From Pannonibacter carbonis (lineage in GTDB: Bacteria > Pseudomonadota > Alphaproteobacteria > Rhizobiales > Stappiaceae): a stretch of DNA of 64,000 nt. Numbering within the stretch: the stretch's first letter is position 1; each line of letters begins with the position of its first letter. Under the pieces are notes generated by a model. The model saw only the letters and a list, made by a program, of their open reading frames with translations. It had not been told where the DNA came from and did no database searches. The DNA is taken from positions 138,182 through 202,181 of the forward strand of contig NZ_PUDR01000001.1 of NCBI RefSeq assembly GCF_003012935.1, given 5' to 3'. A program made the position numbers and the translations under genes. Shown here in pieces: positions 37,146-44,749 of this stretch.

Positions 37146-37166
37146 TCGCGCGGCGAGATCTTTTTT
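37128..37166 (+). terminator. Intrinsic terminator after rpe-gph
   Basis: GATCTCGCCGC (37128-37138) pairs perfectly with GCGGCGAGATC (37150-37160) and is followed by TTTTTT. The upstream arm lies inside the last gph codons and the stop is in the loop, so the gene end doubles as terminator. Confidence 0.9.
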
Positions 37167-37172
37167 AACGCG

Positions 37173-38384
37173 TCAGTGGGAGACGCCCGATCCGCCGACG
37201 CTGACGATCGTGTAGGGCATGCCCTCCACCTTGATCGTGCCGGCTTCCTTCAGCGTATCGGCGTCGATCTTGCGGATGACGCCCGCGCGCGGGTCGGTCA
37301 GCAGCACCGTCTCACCTGCGATCGCCAGACGCGGCCGCGGGTCGGCCCAGTGCCCGTCCATCGAATAGGCTTCCGTGACAGCCGCGCTCGCTTCAATCTT
37401 CGCTTCCAGCATGTTGAAGCGATGCAAGGTGCCATCCTCCGTCAGGACGAAGGCGTGCTCTGCATGGGCCGGATCGAGGATGAAGTCGACGCGCCGGGCC
37501 GGCAGCTTGGCATAGGTGAAATGCGGCGCGTCGGCCGGATCCACGACGACGAGCCCATCGGCACCGTAGTTGCCAAGGAAGGCCTGCATCCCCTTCACGC
37601 CGAGCAGCGTGCCCGTCTTGCCCTGCGGTAGATCTGAACCGTAGGGCAGCAGCTTGAACTCGGGCTTGGCACCATCGGCCTTCACCGCCAGCACGCCATC
37701 GCCGCAGCCTGCCGCCAGATAAGCGCCCGAGAAGGCTTCACCGTGGATGCCCGGGCAGGACGCCAGCTCCGACACCGGCTTTCCAGCCTGATCAAAGGCC
37801 TGCAGCCCAAGACGCGGCAGGTTCTCCGCGCCAGCCGGCTTTTCGGTCGCCGACACCGTGGAGAGTACATAGTTCCCCATGACGGCGACAAAGCCATGGT
37901 GCGGCACCGACTGCGGGAAGTCCTTCAGCACCGGATCACCGGCGAGCAGGCCCTTCACATCCGCCAATGCGGCACGGCCATCCTTGTCGAAGTTCACGGC
38001 CAGAAGGCCGGAATGCTCGACCACATGCACCGGATAACCGCCGGTCAACGCCGTCGGCAGCTTGGCCGGCTCACTGACCTCGATATCGGAATGGTCGCCG
38101 TGGCTCTCGATGACGACACCGGTCTTCAGGAAGTCGACCCGGTTCTTGTCGCCCTGCACGGCTGCGATGCCCTGTCCATCACCGAAAGCATAGATGCGGG
38201 CTGGACCTTCGACGTCGAAGCTCCAGCGTTTTTCAGGCTGGTCCAGGTCCAGCGCGGTGATCTTGCCGCTCGCATGGTCGCCAATGAACACGCGCCAATG
38301 GGTCTTGCCTGCCTCGTCCGCGATGACGGGAAGAGTGAGGCCGGCGCTGAACAAAAGGGCCAGCGCGGTTGTCCGTCTGAACAT
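37173..38384 (-). CDS. aztD: AztD-like periplasmic zinc metallochaperone
   Basis: A 403-residue secreted beta-propeller-like protein. The signal peptide is residues 1-22 (ending PVIA-DE). The chain carries repeated short strands and the His-rich segments HWRVFIGDHASGKITALD, VIESHGDHSDIEV, PVHVVEH, PHHGFVAVMG and CPGIHGEAFSGAY, which match the zinc metallochaperone AztD. AztD normally accompanies the AztABC zinc transporter and delivers zinc to AztC. Here no AztABC is adjacent, although a Mn/Zn ABC transporter lies 10 kb away. ATG 38384 follows GGAG by five bases. A Zur-like box is immediately upstream. It is a single-gene unit between gph and an ABC ATPase gene. Confidence 0.72.
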   Translation of the reverse strand: MFRRTTALALLFSAGLTLPVIADEAGKTHWRVFIGDHASGKITALDLDQPEKRWSFDVEGPARIYAFGDGQGIAAVQGDKNRVDFLKTGVVIESHGDHSDIEVSEPAKLPTALTGGYPVHVVEHSGLLAVNFDKDGRAALADVKGLLAGDPVLKDFPQSVPHHGFVAVMGNYVLSTVSATEKPAGAENLPRLGLQAFDQAGKPVSELASCPGIHGEAFSGAYLAAGCGDGVLAVKADGAKPEFKLLPYGSDLPQGKTGTLLGVKGMQAFLGNYGADGLVVVDPADAPHFTYAKLPARRVDFILDPAHAEHAFVLTEDGTLHRFNMLEAKIEASAAVTEAYSMDGHWADPRPRLAIAGETVLLTDPRAGVIRKIDADTLKEAGTIKVEGMPYTIVSVGGSGVSH

Positions 38385-38394
38385 TGGAACTCCT

Positions 38395-38419
38395 ATAAAT
38401 GTTATTACATTACATTTAT
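38395..38419. promoter_or_regulatory. Zur-like palindrome before aztD
   Basis: ATAAATGT (38395-38402) and ACATTTAT (38412-38419) form a perfect AT-rich inverted repeat. Its centre, TGTTAT-TAC-ATTACA, is one base short of a symmetric zinc-uptake-regulator type site. It covers the position expected for the aztD promoter and is the only AT-rich stretch nearby. Zinc-responsive repression is inferred. Confidence 0.6.
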
Positions 38420-38525
38420 ACCGAGCTGGGTTGTGCGGCGCAAGCGCGAATGCCGCCTTCACCGATCCGCCGATGTTCCCGCCGGGTTTCAACAAACCGT
38501 CATCAAGCTGGCTTAAGCCGCAGGC

Positions 38526-39572
38526 ATGTCGATCAAACTTGAACAAGTCACGAAGGTTTTCGGCGCGCAGCGCGTGCTCGATGACGTCTCACTCACCATC
38601 GCGGAGGGCGAGTTCTTTGTCGTCCTCGGCCCATCCGGCTGCGGCAAATCCACATTGCTGCGCCTGATCTCAGGCCTTGAACCGCTCGACGGCGGCCGGA
38701 TCGAGATCAACGGCCGAGAAGTGGCCTCAGGCACACAGCACTTGCCACCGGAAGCGCGGGGCGTCGGCGTGGTGTTCCAGTCCTATGCGCTCTGGCCGCA
38801 CATGAGCGTGGCGGCGAACGTCGCCTTCCCGCTCGAAACAGCAGGCAAGACAAAGGCCGAGATCACGCAGCGTACCGATGAGTGCCTGTCGACCGTGGAA
38901 CTGACGCGCTTTGCTGATCGCAAGCCCGCCGATCTGTCCGGAGGCCAGCGCCAGCGTGTTGCATTGGCCCGCTGCCTTGCCCAGGGCGCGTCCACGATCC
39001 TGATGGACGAACCTCTCGCCAATCTCGACCCGCATCTGCGCGGCGCGATGGAGGAGGAACTGTCCGCCTTCCATAAGGCAAGCGGCGCGACGACGCTGTT
39101 CATCACCCACGATCAGCGCGAGGCGATGGCGCTCGCCGACCGGATCGCCATCCTGTGGGAAGGCCGGCTGCTGCAGGCCGATGCGCCCGAGGTGATCTAT
39201 CGCCGCCCGAAAAGCCGTCAGGTCGCCGGCTTCATCGGCCAGGGTGCCATCACAACGGTCGCTGTGCTTGGATCGCAGGGCAGCAACGCCAACGTCCGGC
39301 TTGCCGGCTGCGAGTTCACCGTGTCCGCAACGCCCGGGACGCCGACGGGCACAGCCGCCTTGCTGCTGCGTCCGGAGGATCTTGAAGTCGGTGCCGCCGA
39401 TGCCCGTCTCATGGGGCGGATCGGCCGCACGGTCTATCGCGGCGGCTTCCACGAGGCCGAGATCAGCCTGCCGGGAAGCGAGACGCCGCTGCTGGCAAGG
39501 GTGCCAATGAAGCCGCAAGCGGGCGCCGAGATTGGCGTTTCCATCCGGTCAGGCTGGGTGCTGCCAGCCTGA
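38526..39572 (+). CDS. ABC transporter ATP-binding protein, Fbp/2-aminoethylphosphonate type
   Basis: A 348-residue ATPase. Walker A is LGPSGCGKST, the Q-loop is VFQSYALWPHMSV, the signature is LSGGQRQRVALARC, Walker B is TILMDEPLANLDPHL and the switch is FITHDQREAMALADR. A C-terminal TOBE-like region (about 240-345) follows. It belongs with iron(III), putrescine and 2-aminoethylphosphonate importers. It faces the fused permease gene convergently, only 15 bases apart, so one transporter appears to be split over two transcripts. The partners are inferred from position. Its last codons lie inside a perfect 17-bp hairpin. Confidence 0.88.
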   Translation: MSIKLEQVTKVFGAQRVLDDVSLTIAEGEFFVVLGPSGCGKSTLLRLISGLEPLDGGRIEINGREVASGTQHLPPEARGVGVVFQSYALWPHMSVAANVAFPLETAGKTKAEITQRTDECLSTVELTRFADRKPADLSGGQRQRVALARCLAQGASTILMDEPLANLDPHLRGAMEEELSAFHKASGATTLFITHDQREAMALADRIAILWEGRLLQADAPEVIYRRPKSRQVAGFIGQGAITTVAVLGSQGSNANVRLAGCEFTVSATPGTPTGTAALLLRPEDLEVGAADARLMGRIGRTVYRGGFHEAEISLPGSETPLLARVPMKPQAGAEIGVSIRSGWVLPA

Positions 39573-39580
39573 CCGGATGG
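39541..39580. terminator. Perfect 17-bp hairpin at convergent gene ends
   Basis: CCATCCGGTCAGGCTGG (39541-39557) pairs without mismatch with 39564-39580 around a six-base loop GTGCTG. It contains the stop codon of the ATPase gene and ends eight bases before the stop of the convergent permease gene. It has no T-run, but the stem is strong enough to protect both message ends or stop polymerase in both directions. Confidence 0.7.
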
Positions 39581-39587
39581 CCGAGGA

Positions 39588-41303
39588 TCAGTCCCGCCAG
39601 GGAATACACCCGGCGGGAACCCGGCGAGCCAGGCCATTCATGGCGATCATTACCAGAACGGTGGCAAGCACCACGACCGTGGACATTGCAGCCGCCAGTG
39701 TCGTGGAGCCTCCATCCTCGTAGTTGAAGATCGTCGTTCCAATGGTTTCGGTGCCCGAGGACCACAGCAGCGCCGACACCGTCACCTCATTATAGGCGGT
39801 GAGGAACACCAGGATCGCCCCGGAAGCCGCTGCCGGCGCAACCAGCGGCGCAAAGATCCGGCGAAGACGGGTCAGATAGCCAGCCCCCGCGACCCGGGCC
39901 GCGTCTTCAAGGCTCTTGTCCATCTGCAGATAGGCCGCCGTGACCGGCTTCAGCCCCACCGACAGGAACACTGCCACATAGGCGAGCAGAATGATCCAGA
40001 GCGTGCCATAGAGCGAGACACCGATCAGCGGCAGGGGCTTGAGGAATGCCAGGATGAAGGCAATCGACACCACCAGCCCGGGAACGGCAAAGGCAACATC
40101 GGCCTGCGCCGCCGCAAGGCTCGCTGCCTGCCGCTTGCGTCCTTGCCGCAGCACCATGAGATGCCCAAGGCCAATGGCCACAGCCGCGATGACAAGTGCG
40201 GCAACAGCAGCGATGAATGTCGAATTGGCAAAGGCCCTGAGCGTCACACTCTGCCGCCACAATACCTCGACGAAATTGTTGAAGGTGATCGTTTCTGGCC
40301 CCAGGACCAGGCCGTAGGTCGGCACCAGCGATGTTGCAACCAGCGCGGTAAAGGGCAGGACCAGCGTCAGGGCAACAAAACCCCACAGCCCGACTTCCAG
40401 CGGCAACCGCCCTTTACCGAGCGCATAGGCAAGAGGTGCCTGCGGCAACCCGATCAGGGTCGAGCGCATCCGCCGCTGCAACAGTGATTGCACGCCCACC
40501 GCAATCAACGTGACCACCGCCAGCACCACCGAAATCACAGCCACATTCGGCAGCACATCCGGCCCGAAACTGGCCAGCCGCCGCCACATCAGCACCGGCA
40601 GCGTTGTGTAGCGCGCCGGAATGCCGATCATCGCGTTGATGCCGAAATTGCCAAGCGCCGCAACGAAAGCCAGCATGAAGCCCGCCAGCAACGACGGCCC
40701 GATCAAGGGCAGAGTGATGCGGATCAGAACGCGTGAACCACCGGCCCCGCACACCCGCGCCGCATCGGCGAGTTCACGCGGCAAAGATCGAAGCGCTGCA
40801 CGCAGGATCAGGAACACCAGCGGCGCATGCTGCAAGGCCAGCAGGCTGACGAGGCCGGTGAAGGAATAGATCGCCGGCGTCACGCCCATCTCCGGGGCGA
40901 GGCCGAGTGGCTTCAGGACCGGACTGCCCGGCCCCATGGCCTGGATCCAGGCAATCGCGATGACATGCGGCGGGATCATCATCGGCAGCAGCAGGCAGAA
41001 CACCAGGAGGCCCTTGGACCGCACGTCTGTCAAACCGATCGCCAGCGCCAGCCCGGCGCCGATGACCGTCGCGATCAATGCCGACAAGAAGCTGCTTTCA
41101 AAGGAATTCCAGAGCGCCCTCTGGACCGACTTGTTGCTCATGGCCTCAATCAGCGGCCCGAGATCAAGCCCGCCTGGCCCGGTTAGGCCAACCTTGAACA
41201 GAAGCACCAGCGGCAGGCCGCAAATCAGCGTCACCACCACAACGAGAACGGCGAGGGTAATCCCCTCGCCGTCCGGAAGCACCTTGCGGAAAAATGCGGT
41301 CAT
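39588..41303 (-). CDS. Fused ABC transporter permease, Fbp/2-aminoethylphosphonate type
   Basis: A 571-residue inner-membrane protein with two permease domains in one chain, each with about six hydrophobic segments. The first EAA-like loop reads PRELADAARVCGAGGSRV (about 175-192), the second KSLEDAARVAGAGYLTRL (about 465-482). Length and architecture match FbpB and the proposed 2-aminoethylphosphonate permease PhnU2. It follows the binding-protein gene by six bases on the minus strand. The ATPase is on the opposite strand, converging on it. Confidence 0.9.
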   Translation of the reverse strand: MTAFFRKVLPDGEGITLAVLVVVVTLICGLPLVLLFKVGLTGPGGLDLGPLIEAMSNKSVQRALWNSFESSFLSALIATVIGAGLALAIGLTDVRSKGLLVFCLLLPMMIPPHVIAIAWIQAMGPGSPVLKPLGLAPEMGVTPAIYSFTGLVSLLALQHAPLVFLILRAALRSLPRELADAARVCGAGGSRVLIRITLPLIGPSLLAGFMLAFVAALGNFGINAMIGIPARYTTLPVLMWRRLASFGPDVLPNVAVISVVLAVVTLIAVGVQSLLQRRMRSTLIGLPQAPLAYALGKGRLPLEVGLWGFVALTLVLPFTALVATSLVPTYGLVLGPETITFNNFVEVLWRQSVTLRAFANSTFIAAVAALVIAAVAIGLGHLMVLRQGRKRQAASLAAAQADVAFAVPGLVVSIAFILAFLKPLPLIGVSLYGTLWIILLAYVAVFLSVGLKPVTAAYLQMDKSLEDAARVAGAGYLTRLRRIFAPLVAPAAASGAILVFLTAYNEVTVSALLWSSGTETIGTTIFNYEDGGSTTLAAAMSTVVVLATVLVMIAMNGLARRVPAGCIPWRD

Positions 41304-41309
41304 TGACCT

Positions 41310-42287
41310 TTAGCCGCCGAAGATTTCCGTGAACTTCGCCTTGTTGGCAGCATCGCCTTCAAGCGCCTTGGCCGGGTCGAACGGCAGCAGCTTGATGGTC
41401 TCGCGGGCCGGGAAGCCAGCCGGCGGGGTCACGCCCGGATGCGCCGGCAGATAGCCCTGCTTGGACGCCAGTTCCTGGCCTTCCGTGGAGATCAGGAAGT
41501 CGACAAAGGCCTTGGCAGCGGCCGGGTTCTGGGCGGTGGAGAGGATCGCCACCGGCTCGGTCACGGCAGAGACGCCTTCTTCCGGGAACACGAAATCCAC
41601 CGGAGCGCCCTGCGCCTTGCCACGGATCGGCATGTAGTCGACCATGAAGCCATAGAGCTTCTCGCCGCCGGCAATCGCCTTGTAGACGCCGCCGTTGCCC
41701 CCCTGCGGGTTCGCGCCCTGCTCTGCCAGCTTCTCGTAATAGGCCCAGCCGAGATCCGGGTTGCCGGTGATGGCAACCATGTGGATGGTCGCAGCGCCCG
41801 AAGTCAGCGGCGACGGCATCGCCAGCTTGTCCTTCACTTCAGCCTTGAGCAGGTCCTTGTAGGACGTCGGCTTCACCGGGGCATTGGTGTTGTACATGAT
41901 GCCGGTGGTGATCAGCTTGGTGGAGAAATAGGTCTTGTCCGTGTCCATGATCGCCGGGTCATAGGCCGACACGTCAGCGCCCTCATGCTTCATGAGGCGG
42001 CCTTCCTGCTTCAGGCTTTCCATGGTGACGGTGTCGGCAATCAGCAGCAGGTCAGGCTTCGGTGCACCGGCTTCGATCTCGGCGCGCAGCTTGGCCATCA
42101 CCTGGGTCGTGCCGTCACGGACCCACTCGACGTCAACTGCCGGATATTTGGCCTTGAACGCGTCAACCGTCTGCTGGGCATCTTCATTCGGCTGGGACGT
42201 GTAGAGCACCAGCTTGCCGGAAACGTCGGCAGCCTGGACCTGACCGGCAATAAGCAGCGCAGTGGCGGCAATGAGCAGCTTCTTCAT
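41310..42287 (-). CDS. ABC transporter substrate-binding protein, phosphonate/iron-type family
   Basis: A 325-residue periplasmic protein with a signal peptide (residues 1-19, ending GQVQA-AD). The mature start GKLVLYTSQPNEDAQQTVDAF is that of the type-2 binding proteins for iron(III) and 2-aminoethylphosphonate. RDGTTQVMAKLRAEIEAG and LLIADTVTMESLKQEGRL follow. Tyr-pairs of iron binders are not obvious, and the Pho box 65 bases upstream and the PhnM-like neighbour favour a phosphonate or phosphate-ester substrate. It is the first gene of the binding-protein/permease unit. The substrate is not proven. Confidence 0.88.
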   Translation of the reverse strand: MKKLLIAATALLIAGQVQAADVSGKLVLYTSQPNEDAQQTVDAFKAKYPAVDVEWVRDGTTQVMAKLRAEIEAGAPKPDLLLIADTVTMESLKQEGRLMKHEGADVSAYDPAIMDTDKTYFSTKLITTGIMYNTNAPVKPTSYKDLLKAEVKDKLAMPSPLTSGAATIHMVAITGNPDLGWAYYEKLAEQGANPQGGNGGVYKAIAGGEKLYGFMVDYMPIRGKAQGAPVDFVFPEEGVSAVTEPVAILSTAQNPAAAKAFVDFLISTEGQELASKQGYLPAHPGVTPPAGFPARETIKLLPFDPAKALEGDAANKAKFTEIFGG

Positions 42288-42351
42288 GATGGATCCCTGT
42301 CATTCGCGCGCCGCCCATGCGGCGCAGCTGGGGCGGCTCTAACAGCGTTTG

Positions 42352-42380
42352 ATGACAGTTTTGTTGACCGATTGTTACAG
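42352..42380 (-). promoter_or_regulatory. Pho box (three PhoB repeats) before the binding-protein gene
   Basis: On the minus strand CTGTAAC-AATC-GGTCAAC-AAAA-CTGTCAT contains three 7-base repeats at exact 11-base spacing, close to the PhoB consensus CTGTCAT-N4-CTGTCAT. It ends 64 bases before the start codon, a usual position. This predicts induction of the transporter at low phosphate. Confidence 0.78.
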
Positions 42381-42562
42381 CTTTTTGAAATTCATTAGCC
42401 GGCAAATTTCATACTGTGCAGTTTCTCAGGGCTTTTCCAGAATTTCGCCGGATGTGATGTGCAGCCTGCACCGCCTGTCCTCAGACGCCGCGACACAAAG
42501 CAGCGAACGCGTCTCCACCAGAGCTACGGGAAGCCGTTCCGGTCCTTACAGGACCCAGAGCC

Positions 42563-43744
42563 TCAATGGACAACATTGCCCGCGCGCCACACACGGCGCA
42601 GGATCGGGTGTCCGGCGTGCAAGCGAACCTGCAGCAGGTCGGCCCGGCGTCCGGAAGCGATTTCACCTCGGTCCACAAGCCCGGCTGCCTCCGCAGGCGA
42701 CTTGCTGACGAGCCGGACGGCCTCTGGCAGGCGGCTGTCATCGGCCCCGTCGAGGCCGATCAGGAACGCCGCATCGAACATGGATCGCGGTACGTAGTCC
42801 GAGGCGAGCATGTCGAGAATACCTTCATCCAGCAATTCACCCATGGAGACATTGCCCGACTGGGAGCCGCCACGCAGGATGTTGGGCGCGCCTCCCACAT
42901 TCAGCATGCCCTTTTCCCGGGCATAGCGGGCTGCTTCGATGGTGCAGGGAAACTCTGAAATCAGGATGCCGTCGGCCACGGCTTCATCGATATGCGCCAG
43001 TTCCGTGTCGTCATGCGACAACAGCGGTTTGCCATGCGCCTTCGCCAAGCCAATCACCACCGGACGAACCCCTGCGCTGATTCCATCGGCCACGGCGAGC
43101 ATGTCGGCCATCTCGGCTTCTACGACCTGTTGCGCGTGTCCCGTCTCGGCCATCCGGCGCTGGATGTAAGCCGCCACGTCGCGGCTTTGGCGACGCCCCG
43201 GCAGATGCTCCATCACAGAGACAACACGCACGATGTCGCGCGCGATCGACGCTTCGGTCAGGCGCGGCGTGTTGGTATCCACGAGTTCGCAGCGCAGATG
43301 CACAAGGTGCTCGGCGCGCAGGAGGCCAGCCATCTGCGCTTCCTCGAGTGCATCAATCATCGGCACAAGAATTTCCAGCCGCTCCGGGTTCTTGACGGTC
43401 GCACCGACACACAAGCTGTCAAAGACAGTCGTGATACCCGCCCCGATGATCTGGCTGTCGTGCGCAAGCGCCGCCCGGAACGGGTTCCACTTCACATGCG
43501 CGCGCGGGAAGACATGTTTCTCGAAATGGTCGGTGTGAATGTCGACAAGACCCGGCAGCAAATAGTCGCCGTCGAGATCGACTGCACCAAGCCTGGCCGG
43601 CGCACGGCCTTCGCCAACCTCGGCAATCTGGTTGCCACGCAGCACCACATGGCCCGAGATCACCCGGTCAGCAAGCACGAGGCGGGCGTTGTCAAACACC
43701 GTTTCAATCGCGCTTGCAGCGACGGGATGGTCCATTCGGGTCAT
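42563..43744 (-). CDS. phnM: PhnM-like amidohydrolase (phosphonate diphosphatase family)
   Basis: A 393-residue member of the amidohydrolase superfamily. The metal site DIHTDHFEKHVFPR (about residue 63), AGITTVFDSLCVG, LVHLRCELV, the late HDDTELAHIDEAVADG and FPCTIEAARYAREKG, and the closing SDYVPRSMFDAAFLI match PhnM, alpha-D-ribose 1-methylphosphonate 5-triphosphate diphosphatase. No phnGHIJKL genes lie in the window, so its role here may differ. It is preceded 37 bases upstream by a TIM-barrel gene on the same strand and followed by the Pho-controlled transporter. ATG 43744 has AAGGA eight bases upstream. Confidence 0.88.
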   Translation of the reverse strand: MTRMDHPVAASAIETVFDNARLVLADRVISGHVVLRGNQIAEVGEGRAPARLGAVDLDGDYLLPGLVDIHTDHFEKHVFPRAHVKWNPFRAALAHDSQIIGAGITTVFDSLCVGATVKNPERLEILVPMIDALEEAQMAGLLRAEHLVHLRCELVDTNTPRLTEASIARDIVRVVSVMEHLPGRRQSRDVAAYIQRRMAETGHAQQVVEAEMADMLAVADGISAGVRPVVIGLAKAHGKPLLSHDDTELAHIDEAVADGILISEFPCTIEAARYAREKGMLNVGGAPNILRGGSQSGNVSMGELLDEGILDMLASDYVPRSMFDAAFLIGLDGADDSRLPEAVRLVSKSPAEAAGLVDRGEIASGRRADLLQVRLHAGHPILRRVWRAGNVVH

Positions 43745-43781
43745 GTGGTCAATCCTTGAAAATAGAAGTAAAGTCAGATGC

Positions 43782-44600
43782 TTATTGTGCCAGACCCTGC
43801 GCCTGCAGCCAGGCGATGGAGGCAGGCACCTCATCCAGATTGCGCAACTCGATGATGAGGCGCGGCTGGCTCGTCAGATCGGCAAGCGCGGCAAACACCG
43901 AATGCCAGCGGATTGTGCCCTGACCAAGGCTCCAGTGCCGATCGGCATAGCCGTCCGCGTCCTGCAGATGGATGTGGCGCAGCCTGTTGCCCGCCGCGCG
44001 GACGTAGTAGTCGACCGGGGGGGCGCCGGTGGAACCATGCGCGTAATGGGCATGGCCTGTGTCGATGGATACGGCAACGGCGCTGGACTGGAAGCTGTCG
44101 GCCAGGATGACCCGGTCCTTCGGGTCCTTGTCCTCGATGTTCTCGATCACCAGTTCGCAGCCGATGGCTTCAGCGCGCTTCACCGGCTCGGCCATGATTG
44201 CATGGCAGCGCTCCATCACCCGCTGGCGGGCCGAGGCGTAGTTGTCGAAGTTGTTGTAGTCCCAGGTGGAATACGGGCTGTGCACGACCATGTGGGTGGC
44301 GCCCAGCGCCTCGCACACCTCAAGCCCCTGCAGCAGGCGGCGGGTGACAACCGCTGCAATATCCGGATCCGGGTTGGCGATGTTCATGCCCCAGAACGGG
44401 CCATGGATACCAATGCGTCCGGTGTGACCATCCAGCACCTTCTTTGCCCGTTCGACCAGCGGCTTCCAGTCGCCATTGAGGACGTCTGCATTGACGAAGT
44501 CTTGCAGTTCGAGATCGCGCGGCTTTTCGGTCATCAGCGCCCGATGGCGCTCATAGGCATCGAGCGTAAGCGCCGCACCAACGACAGGAAGAGTGCTCAT
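43782..44600 (-). CDS. Sugar phosphate isomerase/epimerase-like TIM-barrel protein
   Basis: A 272-residue AP-endonuclease-2/xylose-isomerase-like barrel. Metal-site segments IGIHGPFWGMNIANPD, MVVHSPYSTWDYNNF, LVIENIEDKDP with a conserved Glu, SIDTGHAHYAHG, and HIHLQDADGYADRHW with the final LIIELRN are all present. The enzyme should act on a small sugar or sugar phosphate. It is the first gene of a two-gene unit with the PhnM-like enzyme. A weaker Pho-box-like repeat lies 93-121 bases upstream. I cannot name the reaction; an isomerase or epimerase step on the product of a phosphate-ester or phosphonate pathway is a reasonable guess. Confidence 0.8.
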   Translation of the reverse strand: MSTLPVVGAALTLDAYERHRALMTEKPRDLELQDFVNADVLNGDWKPLVERAKKVLDGHTGRIGIHGPFWGMNIANPDPDIAAVVTRRLLQGLEVCEALGATHMVVHSPYSTWDYNNFDNYASARQRVMERCHAIMAEPVKRAEAIGCELVIENIEDKDPKDRVILADSFQSSAVAVSIDTGHAHYAHGSTGAPPVDYYVRAAGNRLRHIHLQDADGYADRHWSLGQGTIRWHSVFAALADLTSQPRLIIELRNLDEVPASIAWLQAQGLAQ

Positions 44601-44692
44601 AATCAGATCCTTCAGGGCGGGACCCGGTCATTCGGCCGGGCGTCAAAAGGCGGGAGAGAAAATTCATGCGAATGACTCGCGCACTTTCTCAT

Positions 44693-44721
44693 AATGCCGA
44701 TGTTTGACAGGAAAGCGACAT
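44693..44721 (-). promoter_or_regulatory. Possible weak Pho box before the TIM-barrel gene
   Basis: On the minus strand ATGTCGC-TTTC-CTGTCAA-ACAT-CGGCATT gives three 7-base blocks at 11-base spacing; only the middle block matches CTGTCAT closely (6 of 7). It suggests co-regulation with the transporter but is weaker than the site at 42352-42380. Confidence 0.4.
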
Positions 44722-44749
44722 GGCAGCGGAAATGTCGCGGCAAAGCCGG

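Noticed and set aside
38486-38514. Pho box upstream of the ATPase gene at 38526
   Set aside because: GTTTCAA-CAAA-CCGTCAT-CAAG-CTGGCTT has correct spacing, but only one block is good and it ends 12 bases from the start codon, too close for a PhoB promoter.
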